Source: Rhizobium etli_C (GTDB lineage Bacteria > Pseudomonadota > Alphaproteobacteria > Rhizobiales > Rhizobiaceae). Taken from it: 64,000 nucleotides of DNA. The stretch is taken from assembly GCF_014198605.1 (NCBI RefSeq), contig NZ_JACIHU010000005.1; one strand, written 5' to 3'. Below, in pieces: positions 44,536-52,621 of the stretch. Under the pieces are notes generated by a model, which made no database searches, was not told the origin of the DNA, and saw nothing but the letters and a program-made list of their open reading frames with translations. The translations under genes and the position numbers were made by a program. Positions within the stretch are counted from its first letter, which is position 1; every line of letters begins with the position of its first letter.

Positions 44536-45360
44536 ATGGCAAACCACAAGCCGGTCGCAGCAGACGTATACCAGCCCCTTTTTGATATCGACGAGCAGGT
44601 TGACGGCAACATCCTGGACGGTTCCACGGATCCCGACGGCGATCTTGTGCGTCTCAACTTCGTGAACGGGCAGCGAATTCCGCAACCGGCCAATTCGGAC
44701 GGACGGACCACCACGACGATCGAGGGAAAATACGGCACGCTGACCGTCTATTCCGACGGCTACTATACCTATGAACTCGATCACTCCAATCCGGTGGTAT
44801 TGGCGCTCGGCCCGGGAGATCACCTCCTCGATCAGTTCAATTTCAAGATCTCGGACGGCAAAGGCGCTACCGACTTCGGCCTGCTCAATATCGCTGTCGA
44901 TCTGCCGGAGCGTGGTGACATCTTCGTCAATTTCGAGGATGTCGGCAAATATGATTTCCCTACAGGCTATAAGGGCTTCGATTGGGGCGCCTGGTACGAT
45001 GGTGACGATGCAGCGATACAAAAGGAAGCCGACGGCAACCATTATCTGTCAGGCGGCGCCTTCTGGACACCAATCCAGGCCGCCGATGGCGGAACATTCC
45101 AGATCGAGCAATTCAGCGTGGCAAATGGCACATCAGACTATGACAACGTTCTGACGATCGAAGGTAGGCTGAACGGCGATACAGTGTTCTTGGTTACGGT
45201 CGACGTGACCGCCGACAGTATTCATGACCCGCAAGTGATTGATCTCAGCGCCTATGGCCAGATCGACTACCTCGTGCTCGACACCGAGCCCGTCATCACC
45301 GAAACGAGCGGCCCCGACTATTATGGCGCGCAATACGACAACTTCCACTTTGTCGTTTGA
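44536..45360 (+). CDS. VCBS-domain protein, possible secreted surface protein
   Basis: The protein of 274 residues starts at ATG 44536 after GGGAGGTAG. Residues about 15-115 form one VCBS/cadherin-like repeat (NILDGSTDPDGDLV, then GTLTVYSDGYYTYELD and FKISDGKGATD). The remaining part is an unrecognised beta-rich domain with many Asp, Gly and Tyr residues, ending YDNFHFVV. There is no Sec signal and there are no GGxGxD RTX repeats. Short single-VCBS proteins like this resemble pieces of rhizobial type I-secreted adhesins, but no secretion gene is adjacent. Base composition is slightly more AT-rich than its neighbours. Confidence 0.75.
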   Translation: MANHKPVAADVYQPLFDIDEQVDGNILDGSTDPDGDLVRLNFVNGQRIPQPANSDGRTTTTIEGKYGTLTVYSDGYYTYELDHSNPVVLALGPGDHLLDQFNFKISDGKGATDFGLLNIAVDLPERGDIFVNFEDVGKYDFPTGYKGFDWGAWYDGDDAAIQKEADGNHYLSGGAFWTPIQAADGGTFQIEQFSVANGTSDYDNVLTIEGRLNGDTVFLVTVDVTADSIHDPQVIDLSAYGQIDYLVLDTEPVITETSGPDYYGAQYDNFHFVV

Positions 45361-45516
45361 GAGAGGAAAAGGGCGCGCATCGCCAAACATTGCCTCTTTC
45401 CGAGCGTGCGCTGCAGCGACGATCCAGTAGCAATTTCTTGCGATAGCTGACCGACCTGCGCCCTGCTAGCAATAGATCGTCCGAGGAGGGACGGTTATTC
45501 TGGGATGGAGGAAATA

Positions 45517-45645
45517 ATGCAGTCAATGGGAATCAGGTTAGCCGCGGTCATGTTCTCGCTGGCCTTATGGGCAATTATTATCGCTGCTGCATCCCATCTT
45601 TGGGCGATGAAAATGCCCATCTTGCATTTTATGCTCTACAGATAG
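45517..45645 (+). CDS. Small single-helix membrane protein (42 residues)
   Basis: ATG 45517 follows GGAGGA with a four-base gap. The product, MQSMGIRLAAVMFSLALWA then IIIAAASHLW, is one membrane helix with a short tail rich in Met and His. It lies between the VCBS gene and tRNA-Met. No family is known to me; the strong ribosome site and clean helix are the support. Confidence 0.55.
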   Translation: MQSMGIRLAAVMFSLALWAIIIAAASHLWAMKMPILHFMLYR

Positions 45646-45781
45646 TGCTGGCCTCGGCGTCAGCGAAATCCCGAGGTTTTTTGCCCTGTCGCCGCGTCTC
45701 TTGGCGGAGGGACGCACTACTGCGGCCGTCGGAACCGGCTCAAATCGAGCCGCCAGAATCGCAAATTCTGCAATGAAGAGA

Positions 45782-45858
45782 TGGTAGCGGAGGAGGGATT
45801 TGAACCCCCGACACAAGGATTATGATTCCTCTGCTCTGACCTACTGAGCTACTCCGCC
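45782..45858 (-). tRNA. tRNA-Met (anticodon CAT)
   Basis: The minus strand folds as a full cloverleaf: acceptor GGCGGAG / CTCCGCT, D arm from GCTCAG, anticodon stem AGGA / TCCT around loop ATCATAA with CAT at positions 34-36, and T arm GGGGGTTCAAATCCC. CCA is encoded. It is not the initiator type (the first acceptor pair is a G-T wobble). A CAT anticodon can also be tRNA-Ile2, but the sequence is like rhizobial elongator Met. Confidence 0.93.
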
Positions 45859-45994
45859 ACTGGTCAAACGATACCCGCTCGCGAAGCGCTGCGGGCTCGT
45901 GGGATGAGCGGCTTATAAGGTGCGCTTCGGCTTTGTGTCAAGCGCATGATGGAGAAAAACACCCGGCTTTGTTGGCGGTCGTTTCTTGAGGGTT

Positions 45995-47221
45995 TCAAGC
46001 CGCGACGGGGCTGGCGAGCAGCGCCTTGAGCGAGGCCTCGGCCGAGGGTTCGCGCTCGGAGCGCTCGATGAAGCCGCCGCCGAAGACGCGCGCGTCGTCG
46101 CCGGGCGCGGAATAGAGCGCGCAGGCCTGGCCGGGTGCGATACCAGCCTCGCCGACCGTCAGATCGACATAGGTGCCGGTGGAATCGACATGCAGCACGG
46201 CCGGCGCCGGCGCCCTGGTCGAGCGGACCTTGGCGTAGCAGGCAAAGCCTTCGCCGGACGCTGCTTCTGCAAGCGTCTCGTCGCCCAGCCAGTTGACGTC
46301 GCGCAGATAGACGCGGTGGGTTTCCAGCGCCTCTTTCGGTCCAACGATGACGCGGCGCGAGCGGGCATCGAGATAGACGACATAGAGCGGTTCGCCGGTG
46401 GCGATGCCGATGCCGCGGCGCTGGCCGATGGTGAAGTGCAGGATGCCTTCATGGCTTCCCAGGACGCGGCCATCGAGATGGACGATCTCGCCGGCAAGCG
46501 CCGCATTCGGCTTCAGCTTGGTGATGATATCGGAATATTTGCCCTGCGGCACGAAGCAGATGTCCTGGCTGTCGGCCTTCTTGGCGACGACAAGGCCCAT
46601 CTCTTCGGCAAGCCGGCGGGTCTCGGCCTTCGGCAGACCGCCGAGCGGAAAGCGCAGATAGTCGATCTGCTCCTGCGTCGTGGCGAACAGGAAATAGCTC
46701 TGGTCGCGCTCGGCGTCGGCCGGACGGAACAGCGCGCGGCGGCCGGGATGTTCGGACGAGGGGTTCGGCCGCGAACGGATATAATGGCCGGTCGCCAGCG
46801 CATCGGCGCCGAGCTCCTTGGCTGTCGCCAGCAGATCGGCGAACTTGACGGTCTGGTTGCAGGAGACGCAGGGGATCGGCGTTTCGCCGGCCACATAGCT
46901 TTCGGCGAAGGGATTGATCACCGTCTCGCGAAAGCGCTTCTCGTAATCGAGCACATAATGCGGAATGCTGAGGGTCTCGCAGACGCGGCGGGCATCGTCG
47001 ATATCCTGGCCGGCGCAGCAGGACCCGGCGCGATGAACAGCGGCGCCATGGTCGTAAAGCTGCAGCGTAATACCGAGCACGTCATAACCCTGCTGCTTGA
47101 GAAGGCCGGCCACGACGGAGGAATCGACCCCGCCCGACATCGCGACGACGACGCGGGTGTCTTCCGGCTTCTTATCAAAATCCAGTGTGTTCAACGGTGA
47201 TGCCAAATTCTGTGCGCTCAT
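45995..47221 (-). CDS. mnmA: tRNA 2-thiouridylase
   Basis: The 408-residue enzyme thiolates U34 of tRNA for Lys, Glu and Gln. It has the PP-loop AMSGGVDSSVVAGLL, the first catalytic Cys in PCVSCNQTVKF, and the second region DSQDICFVPQGKY, with the C-terminal beta domain ending near position 45995. The N-terminal extension of about 25 residues is usual in alphaproteobacteria. It is the sulfur donor acceptor for the IscS relay. It stands alone next to tRNA-Met. Confidence 0.95.
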   Translation of the reverse strand: MSAQNLASPLNTLDFDKKPEDTRVVVAMSGGVDSSVVAGLLKQQGYDVLGITLQLYDHGAAVHRAGSCCAGQDIDDARRVCETLSIPHYVLDYEKRFRETVINPFAESYVAGETPIPCVSCNQTVKFADLLATAKELGADALATGHYIRSRPNPSSEHPGRRALFRPADAERDQSYFLFATTQEQIDYLRFPLGGLPKAETRRLAEEMGLVVAKKADSQDICFVPQGKYSDIITKLKPNAALAGEIVHLDGRVLGSHEGILHFTIGQRRGIGIATGEPLYVVYLDARSRRVIVGPKEALETHRVYLRDVNWLGDETLAEAASGEGFACYAKVRSTRAPAPAVLHVDSTGTYVDLTVGEAGIAPGQACALYSAPGDDARVFGGGFIERSEREPSAEASLKALLASPVAA

Positions 47222-47410
47222 AACCCGCCCTTGCGCTGCAATTGCGGCGGATTGCTGATGTCAGGCGGGATCGGCCGCCCTTTCTCGATAAGGGACCGAT
47301 ATAGAAAGGATTGTAACACGACGCAAGGGGCGGCCTCGGGCGGCCGATCGTTTCACAATCGAGAAAGGAAGGCGCGGCCGAAAGCCACGCCTCGAAAGCG
47401 GGGGTGCGGC

Positions 47411-47512
47411 TCAGGTGCCGATCAGCTTGTTGCAGGCGAATGCGATGCCCGGATTGGCGATGATGGCGGTCAAGAGCGCCAGTCCGATTATCGAGAATGA
47501 ATAGCGCTTCAT
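47411..47512 (-). CDS. Small signal-peptide-like protein (33 residues)
   Basis: On the minus strand, AGGAGG sits six bases before ATG 47512. The product begins MKRYSFSIIGLALLTAIIA and ends FACNKLIGT: a basic start, a hydrophobic core, an AFA-type cleavage site and a Cys right after it. Either a secreted hexa- to octapeptide is released or the whole is a tiny membrane anchor. I know no family; support is the ribosome site and the signal shape. Confidence 0.5.
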   Translation of the reverse strand: MKRYSFSIIGLALLTAIIANPGIAFACNKLIGT

Positions 47513-47628
47513 ATGCATCCTCCTTCCAGCCGATGCGAATTATGCCGCTCCGACCGCTGTTCTCAAAATAACGAATGCTTGAGCAGCAGCTCAACCGGAA
47601 ATCGTCGAGCAAATAATTATCGCCCTGT

Positions 47629-47653
47629 GGAACTATTCTTTTGATGATGCGTT
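47629..47653 (+). promoter_or_regulatory. EcfG (general stress) promoter
   Basis: GGAAC (47629-47633), exactly 16 bases, then CGTT (47650-47653) fits the EcfG/RpoE2 consensus without mismatch. Transcription would begin near 47660, leaving a leader of about 35 bases before the GGAGGG site and ATG at 47694. This argues against using the ATG at 47664. Confidence 0.8.
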
Positions 47654-47693
47654 GGGGTGATCAATGTCGCAATCGAATGCTGCGGAGGGTTTC

Positions 47694-47960
47694 ATGGCAA
47701 GGTTCGGCACGACGGCGGATTACAACAGAATCAGACACTGGATCGAAGAGCGAGGCGGCTATCCCGCCCGCATCAAGGACGCGAGCGACAGCGAAACCGT
47801 CCGCGTCGATTTTTCCTCGGAAACGCAGGAGGAGATTTCCTGGGACGAGTTCTTCCAGGGTCTCGACGCCAGCAGGCGCGCCTTCCTTCATCGCACGAAG
47901 GCTGAGGACGATAGAGCCCGTTTCGGCAAGATCGTCCGCCGTACGCGCTTGCCTTACTGA
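47694..47960 (+). CDS. Small stress-regulated hypothetical protein
   Basis: This is an 88-residue soluble, highly charged protein (MARFGTTADYNRIRHWIEERG, later EEISWDEFFQGLDASRRAF). I do not recognise the family. GGAGGG five bases before ATG 47694 and the promoter upstream fix the start; an upstream in-frame ATG at 47664 would add ten residues but lies at the promoter's start point. Expression in the general stress response is inferred from the EcfG promoter. Confidence 0.75.
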   Translation: MARFGTTADYNRIRHWIEERGGYPARIKDASDSETVRVDFSSETQEEISWDEFFQGLDASRRAFLHRTKAEDDRARFGKIVRRTRLPY

Positions 47961-47982
47961 AATATGTCCATTGCTGACGCAG

Positions 47983-48014
47983 AAAACCCGGCGCCGTTTC
48001 CCGCGCCGGGTTTT
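47983..48014. terminator. Two-way terminator between the stress gene and serA
   Basis: AACCCGGCGC (47985-47994) pairs with GCGCCGGGTT (48003-48012) around an 8-base loop, with four A before and four T after, so it can stop transcription from both sides. It separates the convergent stress gene and serA. Confidence 0.88.
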
Positions 48015-48041
48015 CCCTGTTTCCTTTGGGAGGAAGGAAAC

Positions 48042-49637
48042 TCAGTCTATGTTGAATGTCAGCAGCTTTGCCTGGCGGATTGCCTGGTGCGCCGTCAGCC
48101 GTTCGAGCACGCCGTCCTCTACCTCGCCGTCGACATAGAGCAGCGCGATGGCGTCGCCGCCCTGCTTGTCGCGGCCGAGCTGGAAGTTGGCGATGTTGAC
48201 GCCGGCAGTTCCGAGCGTCGTGCCGATGAAGCCGATCATGCCAGGGACGTCGGTATTGGTGATGTAGATCATGTGCGAGCCGACATCGGCATCTAGATTG
48301 ATGCCCTTGATCTGGATGAAGCGCGGCTTGCCGTCCGAAAACACCGTGCCGGCGATCGAACGCGTCATGCTCTCGGTCGTCACCGTCAGCTTGATATAGC
48401 CGTCGAACACGCCTGTCTTATCGCGCTTGACCTCGGAAAGCACGATGCCTTTTTCCTTGATCATGATCGGCGCCGAAACCATGTTGACGTCGGCGACCTG
48501 CGGGCGAATGAGACCGGCGAGCACCGCGCTCGTCAGTGCCCGCGTGTTCATGTTGGCGGTGACGCCGTCATAAAGGATCTCGATTTCCTTAATCGGCTCC
48601 TCGGTGACCTGGCCGACGAAAGCGCCGAGAACGTCGGCAAGACGGATGAACGGCTTCAGGATCGGCGCTTCTTCCGCGGTGATCGACGGCATGTTGATAG
48701 CGTTGGAGACCGCGCCCTTGACGAGATAGTCCGACATCTGTTCGGCCACCTGCAGAGCGACGTTTTCCTGCGCCTCGGTCGTCGAAGCGCCGAGATGCGG
48801 CGTGCAGACGACGTTCGGCAGGCCGAAGAGCGGGCTATCCTTGGCGGGCTCGACCTCGAACACGTCGAAGGCGGCACCCGCGACGTGGCCGGACTTGATG
48901 GCTTCGGCGAGAGCCGCTTCATCGACCAGGCCACCGCGGGCGCAGTTGATGATGCGCACGCCCGGCTTCGTCTTCGCCAGCGCTTCCTTGTTGAGGATGC
49001 CGCGCGTCTTGTCGGTCATCGGCACGTGCAGCGTGATGAAATCGGCCCGGGCGAAAAGCTCGTCCAGTTCGACCTTGGTGACGCCCATCTCCTCGGCGCG
49101 CTCCTTGGAGAGGAACGGGTCATAGGCGACGACATGCATCTTGAGGCCGATGGCGCGGGCGCAGACGATCGAGCCGATATTGCCGGCGCCGATGACGCCG
49201 AGCGTCTTGCCGGTGATCTCGACACCCATGAACTTCGACTTCTCCCATTTGCCGGCCTGCGTCGAGGTATCGGCTGCCGGAAGCTGGCGAGCGACAGCGA
49301 ACATCAGCGCGATCGCGTGTTCGGCCGTCGTGATCGAATTGCCGAAGGGCGTGTTCATGACGATGATGCCGCGGCGCGAGGCGGCCGGAATATCGACATT
49401 GTCGACGCCGATGCCGGCGCGGCCGACGACCTTGAGGTTCTTCGCCCCTTCGATGATCTTTTCAGTCACCTTGGTGGCGGAACGGATGGCCAGGCCATCA
49501 TATTTGCCGATGACTTCGAGCAGACGGTCCTTGTCCTTGCCCAGCTGCGGTTCGAAATCGACTTCGACGCCGCGGTCGCGGAAGATCTGGACGGCGGTTT
49601 CCGACAATTCGTCGGATACGAGAACGCGAGGTGCCAT
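48042..49637 (-). CDS. serA: D-3-phosphoglycerate dehydrogenase
   Basis: This 531-residue, long-form PGDH oxidises 3-phosphoglycerate, the first step of serine synthesis. It has the substrate/NAD domain (GVIGAGNIGSIVCARA, about 146-161, and the RGGLVDEAALAEA segment), an intervening ASB domain and a C-terminal ACT domain (about 455-531) that can sense serine. AAGGAG lies before ATG 49637. It follows serC, 77 bases apart with a hairpin between, so the two form the serine operon. Confidence 0.95.
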   Translation of the reverse strand: MAPRVLVSDELSETAVQIFRDRGVEVDFEPQLGKDKDRLLEVIGKYDGLAIRSATKVTEKIIEGAKNLKVVGRAGIGVDNVDIPAASRRGIIVMNTPFGNSITTAEHAIALMFAVARQLPAADTSTQAGKWEKSKFMGVEITGKTLGVIGAGNIGSIVCARAIGLKMHVVAYDPFLSKERAEEMGVTKVELDELFARADFITLHVPMTDKTRGILNKEALAKTKPGVRIINCARGGLVDEAALAEAIKSGHVAGAAFDVFEVEPAKDSPLFGLPNVVCTPHLGASTTEAQENVALQVAEQMSDYLVKGAVSNAINMPSITAEEAPILKPFIRLADVLGAFVGQVTEEPIKEIEILYDGVTANMNTRALTSAVLAGLIRPQVADVNMVSAPIMIKEKGIVLSEVKRDKTGVFDGYIKLTVTTESMTRSIAGTVFSDGKPRFIQIKGINLDADVGSHMIYITNTDVPGMIGFIGTTLGTAGVNIANFQLGRDKQGGDAIALLYVDGEVEDGVLERLTAHQAIRQAKLLTFNID

Positions 49638-49679
49638 GAGGGACTCCTTCAAAAATGTTCAGCGATGGATGAAATCAGA

Positions 49680-49701
49680 GGCTCCGCCCTGTGGCGGAGC
49701 C
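49680..49701 (-). terminator. Hairpin between serC and serA
   Basis: GGCTCCGCC / GGCGGAGCC pair perfectly over nine bases around a 4-base loop, 14 bases after the serC stop. The following minus-strand bases (TCTGATTTC) are only moderately T-rich, so partial termination between the two serine genes is likely. Confidence 0.55.
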
Positions 49702-49714
49702 GGATGCGATCACA

Positions 49715-50893
49715 TCAGGCAGCAGCCTGAGAGAGCTGTGCCTTCTGCGTTTCGAAGGCCCAGGAAAGCCAGGGCATCAGCTTCTGCATGTCGGATGCCT
49801 CGATCGTAGCACCCGCCCAGATGCGCAGACCCGACGGCGCGTCGCGGTAGTGGCCGATGTCATAGGCGACACCTTCCTTTTCCAGCAGGCCGACCAGGCC
49901 CTTGGCGAAATTCGCCTGGCCATCGTCGTCAAGCGCCGCGATGTCCTTGTCGACGATCTTCAGGCAGACGGAGGTGTTGGAGGCCGTTTCCGCCATGACG
50001 GCGAGATTGGCGATCCAGTCGTTCGCCGCGACGAAATCGTGGATGACCTTGGCATTGGCATCGGCGCGCGCGATCAGCGCCTTGAGACCGCCGAGCTCTT
50101 TGGCCCAGAGCAGCGCATCGATATAATCCTCGACGCAGAGCATCGACGGCGTGTTGATCGTCTCGCCCTGGAAGATGCCTTCCGTCAGCTTGCCGCCCGA
50201 GGTCATGCGGAAGATCTTCGGCAGCGGCCAGGCCGGCGTATAGGTTGTGAGGCGTTCGACGGCGCGCGGCGAAAGGATGATGACGCCGTGCGCGCCCTCG
50301 CCGCCCAGAACCTTCTGCCAGGAGAAGGTGACGACATCGAGCTTTGCGAAATCGAGTTGCTGGGCGAAAGCGGCCGAGGTGGCGTCGCAGATCGTCAGGC
50401 CCTTGCGGTCGGCGGGAATGAAATCGCCGTTCGGCACGCGCACACCTGATGTGGTGCCGTTCCAGGTGAAGACGACGTCACGGTCGAAATCGACAGCCGA
50501 GAGATCGGGAAGCTCGCCGTAACCGGCTTCGAGCCTGCGCACATCCTTGAGCTTCAGCTGTTTGACGACATCGGTGACCCAGCCGGCGCCGAAGCTTTCC
50601 CAGGCGAGCATGTCGACACCGCGTTCGCCGAGCAGCGACCAAAGCGCCATTTCGACGGCGCCGGTGTCGGAGGCCGGAACGATGCCGATGCGGTAATCCG
50701 CCGGCACTTCGAGAATTTCGCGGGTAAGGTCGATGGCCTGCTTGAGCTTGGCCTTGCCGACCTTCGCGCGGTGCGAACGGCCGAGAGCCGCGTCGGAAAG
50801 GGCTTCGAGCGACCAACCAGGGCGCTTCGAGCAGGGGCCAGAAGAAAAATGGGTGTTATGCGGACGGATGTCCGGCTTCGCGGTCTTCGCCAT
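49715..50893 (-). CDS. serC: Phosphoserine aminotransferase
   Basis: The 392-residue PLP enzyme makes phosphoserine from 3-phosphohydroxypyruvate and glutamate. It starts with the alphaproteobacterial form NTHFSSGPCSKRPGW and includes CDATSAAFAQQLDF and the PLP-lysine segment VTFSWQKVLGGEGAHG. Length agrees with the alphaproteobacterial SerC group. It is the first gene of the serC-serA operon and lies behind a structured leader. Confidence 0.95.
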   Translation of the reverse strand: MAKTAKPDIRPHNTHFSSGPCSKRPGWSLEALSDAALGRSHRAKVGKAKLKQAIDLTREILEVPADYRIGIVPASDTGAVEMALWSLLGERGVDMLAWESFGAGWVTDVVKQLKLKDVRRLEAGYGELPDLSAVDFDRDVVFTWNGTTSGVRVPNGDFIPADRKGLTICDATSAAFAQQLDFAKLDVVTFSWQKVLGGEGAHGVIILSPRAVERLTTYTPAWPLPKIFRMTSGGKLTEGIFQGETINTPSMLCVEDYIDALLWAKELGGLKALIARADANAKVIHDFVAANDWIANLAVMAETASNTSVCLKIVDKDIAALDDDGQANFAKGLVGLLEKEGVAYDIGHYRDAPSGLRIWAGATIEASDMQKLMPWLSWAFETQKAQLSQAAA

Positions 50894-50897
50894 GATG

Positions 50898-50967
50898 CTA
50901 TCCTCTCAGATAGAAAGCCCTTCGTTGGGGAAGGGTGTCCCGCCGCCGTGTGTATGGATCGGCGGCG
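50898..50967 (-). promoter_or_regulatory. serC leader RNA
   Basis: Directly before serC the transcript can form three stems in a row: CGCCGCCG / CGGCGGCG (50941-50967), CCCTTC / GAAGGG (50918-50935) and CTATC / GATAG (50898-50913), the last enclosing the ribosome-binding GAGAGG. The place, GC-rich stems and organism fit the serC RNA motif described upstream of serC in alphaproteobacteria. The ligand, if any, is unknown. Covariance was not checked. Confidence 0.6.
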
Positions 50968-51029
50968 TCATAGTCAAGATCGAAGTGTCGCAAGCGGTAG
51001 ATATTTTGACGCAGGCGGAGTGGCGGAAA

Positions 51030-51056
51030 TAAAAAAGCCGCCCACCGGGGCGGCTC
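51030..51056 (-). terminator. Terminator of the outer membrane protein gene
   Basis: On the minus strand, AGCCGCCC pairs with GGGCGGCT around a 4-base loop and is followed by six T residues, 15 bases after the stop codon. It also separates the gene from the serC leader. Confidence 0.9.
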
Positions 51057-51070
51057 TTTGGTGCATTAAT

Positions 51071-51907
51071 TTACTTGTAGACCGGCTGCTGCAGCGGGAT
51101 TTCCGGCGGCGGTTCGTAACTCGCCTGGGCGCAGCCGCCGAACAGATAGCGGGCGCCGACGCGGGCTTCGTGGACGCTCAGACCCTTGTCGCGGCCGGGG
51201 CCGCCGTTATCGGCGTAGCCGAACATGTTGCCGCCGTCGATATGCAGGTAGCGGTAGCCGACATCCGCCTTGATGTTGCAGGTAACGTCGACCGAGGCGC
51301 CGGCCATGAGGGCGTAAGTAAAGCGCCAGTTGCCCTTGCCGCCATGGGTGACCTGATCGTCGCAGAAGCTGCCGTCATCGGCGCAGGCGACGTTGCGCAG
51401 GTTTTTCCACTTGACGTAGGAGCCGCCGATACCGGCGCCGACATAAGGCGTGACGTAGCCGTAGGTGCCGAGATCGACATAGGCGTTGGCGAGCAGCGTA
51501 TAGGCCGTCAGCGACGAGCGGTCGCGCGAGGTGCAATCCACCAGCGGGAAGCCGCACTGACCGACCGTCGAGCCGCGGAAGTCGGCCTGGGTGAGATAAT
51601 CGAAGGTCAGATCGGTGCGCAGGTAGCTGTCGATCTGGTAACCGACACCGCCGCCGATCGTCCATGCGTCGTCGAGGTCAGCATCGTCGAAATCGACTTC
51701 GGTGGCATTGCTGCCCTGGAAATAACGGGCACCGCGCAGATCGGTAAAGGCATAACCGACATCGCCACGCAGGTACCAGCCCGTCGCGTCACTGACCGTC
51801 ACCTCGGGCGGCTGCTCCGGGATGGGCTCGGCCGGAGCGAAGTCCGCGGAATAGGCATTTGTCGCGATTAACAATGCCGCGAAGATGCCGGACAAGCTTC
51901 TTTTCAT
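51071..51907 (-). CDS. Outer membrane beta-barrel protein, Omp25/Omp31 type
   Basis: The 278-residue protein has a Sec signal (MKRSLSGIFAALLIATNAYSA), a short Pro/Glu-rich linker and a barrel domain beginning GWYLRGDVGYAF. It alternates polar and hydrophobic residues and ends with a hydrophobic PVYK strand. Pieces such as YVTPYVGAGIGGSYV and ADVGYRYLHIDGGN are typical of the Brucella Omp25/Omp31-like family in Rhizobiales. GGAG precedes ATG 51907. Four Cys in the loops could form disulfides. Confidence 0.88.
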   Translation of the reverse strand: MKRSLSGIFAALLIATNAYSADFAPAEPIPEQPPEVTVSDATGWYLRGDVGYAFTDLRGARYFQGSNATEVDFDDADLDDAWTIGGGVGYQIDSYLRTDLTFDYLTQADFRGSTVGQCGFPLVDCTSRDRSSLTAYTLLANAYVDLGTYGYVTPYVGAGIGGSYVKWKNLRNVACADDGSFCDDQVTHGGKGNWRFTYALMAGASVDVTCNIKADVGYRYLHIDGGNMFGYADNGGPGRDKGLSVHEARVGARYLFGGCAQASYEPPPEIPLQQPVYK

Positions 51908-52047
51908 GGATCCCACTCCAAAATCCGTTACATCGGCAGGCTCAATCCGCCGCCAATCTGATACGCTTCGTATGGATAATGAACCGGAAACGTTAAAAGC
52001 TGCTTAACCACGATTATTTACTGTAGATCTTGAAGCTTCCGGCATCG

Positions 52048-52087
52048 GAAACATGGATTGCTGCGGTGAAACATGGATTGCTGCGGT
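52048..52087 (+). repeat. Perfect tandem 20-base duplication
   Basis: The unit GAAACATGGATTGCTGCGGT occurs twice back to back without mismatch (52048-52067 and 52068-52087). It is noncoding and may be a recent slippage event. Confidence 0.9.
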
Positions 52088-52218
52088 AGAAGTCTTCGAA
52101 GCTGCGACCTGACGAGACCATTTTGGCTGGATAGCGCACCGGCTCTTCCCGCAAGCTTCGCCCAGCCAATGGCACTGCATATGAGCCGCGGCGATTGACA
52201 AATTGGCGAGGACGTTTC

Positions 52219-52370
52219 CCCACCCGCCCTCATTCCTGTGCTCGTCACAGGAATCCTGTGCGCCCAAGTCCCTGGGCGCGGGAAACCGCCTATCTGTATG
52301 GGAGTCAATCACGGCGCCGACGCGCCGTGGCTGGATTCCTGTGACGAGCACAGGAATGAGGGCGGGTGGG
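52219..52370. repeat. 152-base palindromic element, noncoding copy
   Basis: Arms of 38 bases (52219-52256 and 52333-52370) are perfect complements, with CTGTGCTCGTCACAG in each. Between them lie two further hairpins: GCGCCCA / TGGGCGC (52260-52279) and CACGGCGC / GCGCCGTG (52310-52329). The same element, equal in length, is found inside tilS. One strand stays open in the frame that reads VTGIQP, RVGAV and SCDEHRNEGG. Confidence 0.92.
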
Positions 52371-52480
52371 TTGATGCTTGCGCTAGATTTTCCACCCTAG
52401 ATGTTTAGTCCCGGCATTTGCTGCGTCGAATAGATCTTCACGAGCAAGCACGCCGACCAGCCGCACGGCACGTCGGTTAG

Positions 52481-52621
52481 CCCTCATCCTGAGGTGCCCC
52501 GAAGGGGCCTCGAAGGACGGGGGCGGGTGGCTGCGCACGTACAGCCATCCGAATTGTTGGATCGCGCCCCGATGGCCGGCCTCGTCCTTCGAGGCCCCTG
52601 CGGGGCGCCTCAGGATGAGGG
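52481..52621. repeat. 141-base palindromic repeat of a second family
   Basis: Arms of 39 bases (52481-52519, 52583-52621) pair with two mismatches. Each holds a smaller hairpin of the type GGCCCC / GGGGCC, and the ends read CCCTCATCCTGAGG. It ends 80 bases before the 3' end of glmM and could act as its terminator. The sequence is common to dispersed Rhizobiales repeats as far as I recall. Confidence 0.85.

Noticed and set aside
44202..45781. Possible attachment-site duplication of the tRNA-Met end
   Set aside because: Only a 9-base likeness (GAGGAGGGA near 45484) was seen, which is too short to support integration.
45986..47200. Long open frame opposite mnmA
   Set aside because: It is a shadow of the high-GC mnmA codons; it has no ribosome site, no recognisable motif and a biased residue content.
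52004..52351. Minus-strand open frame across the 152-base element, and the plus-strand frame beside it
   Set aside because: The frame is open only because the repeat lacks stops; it has no ribosome site and its flanks are noncoding.
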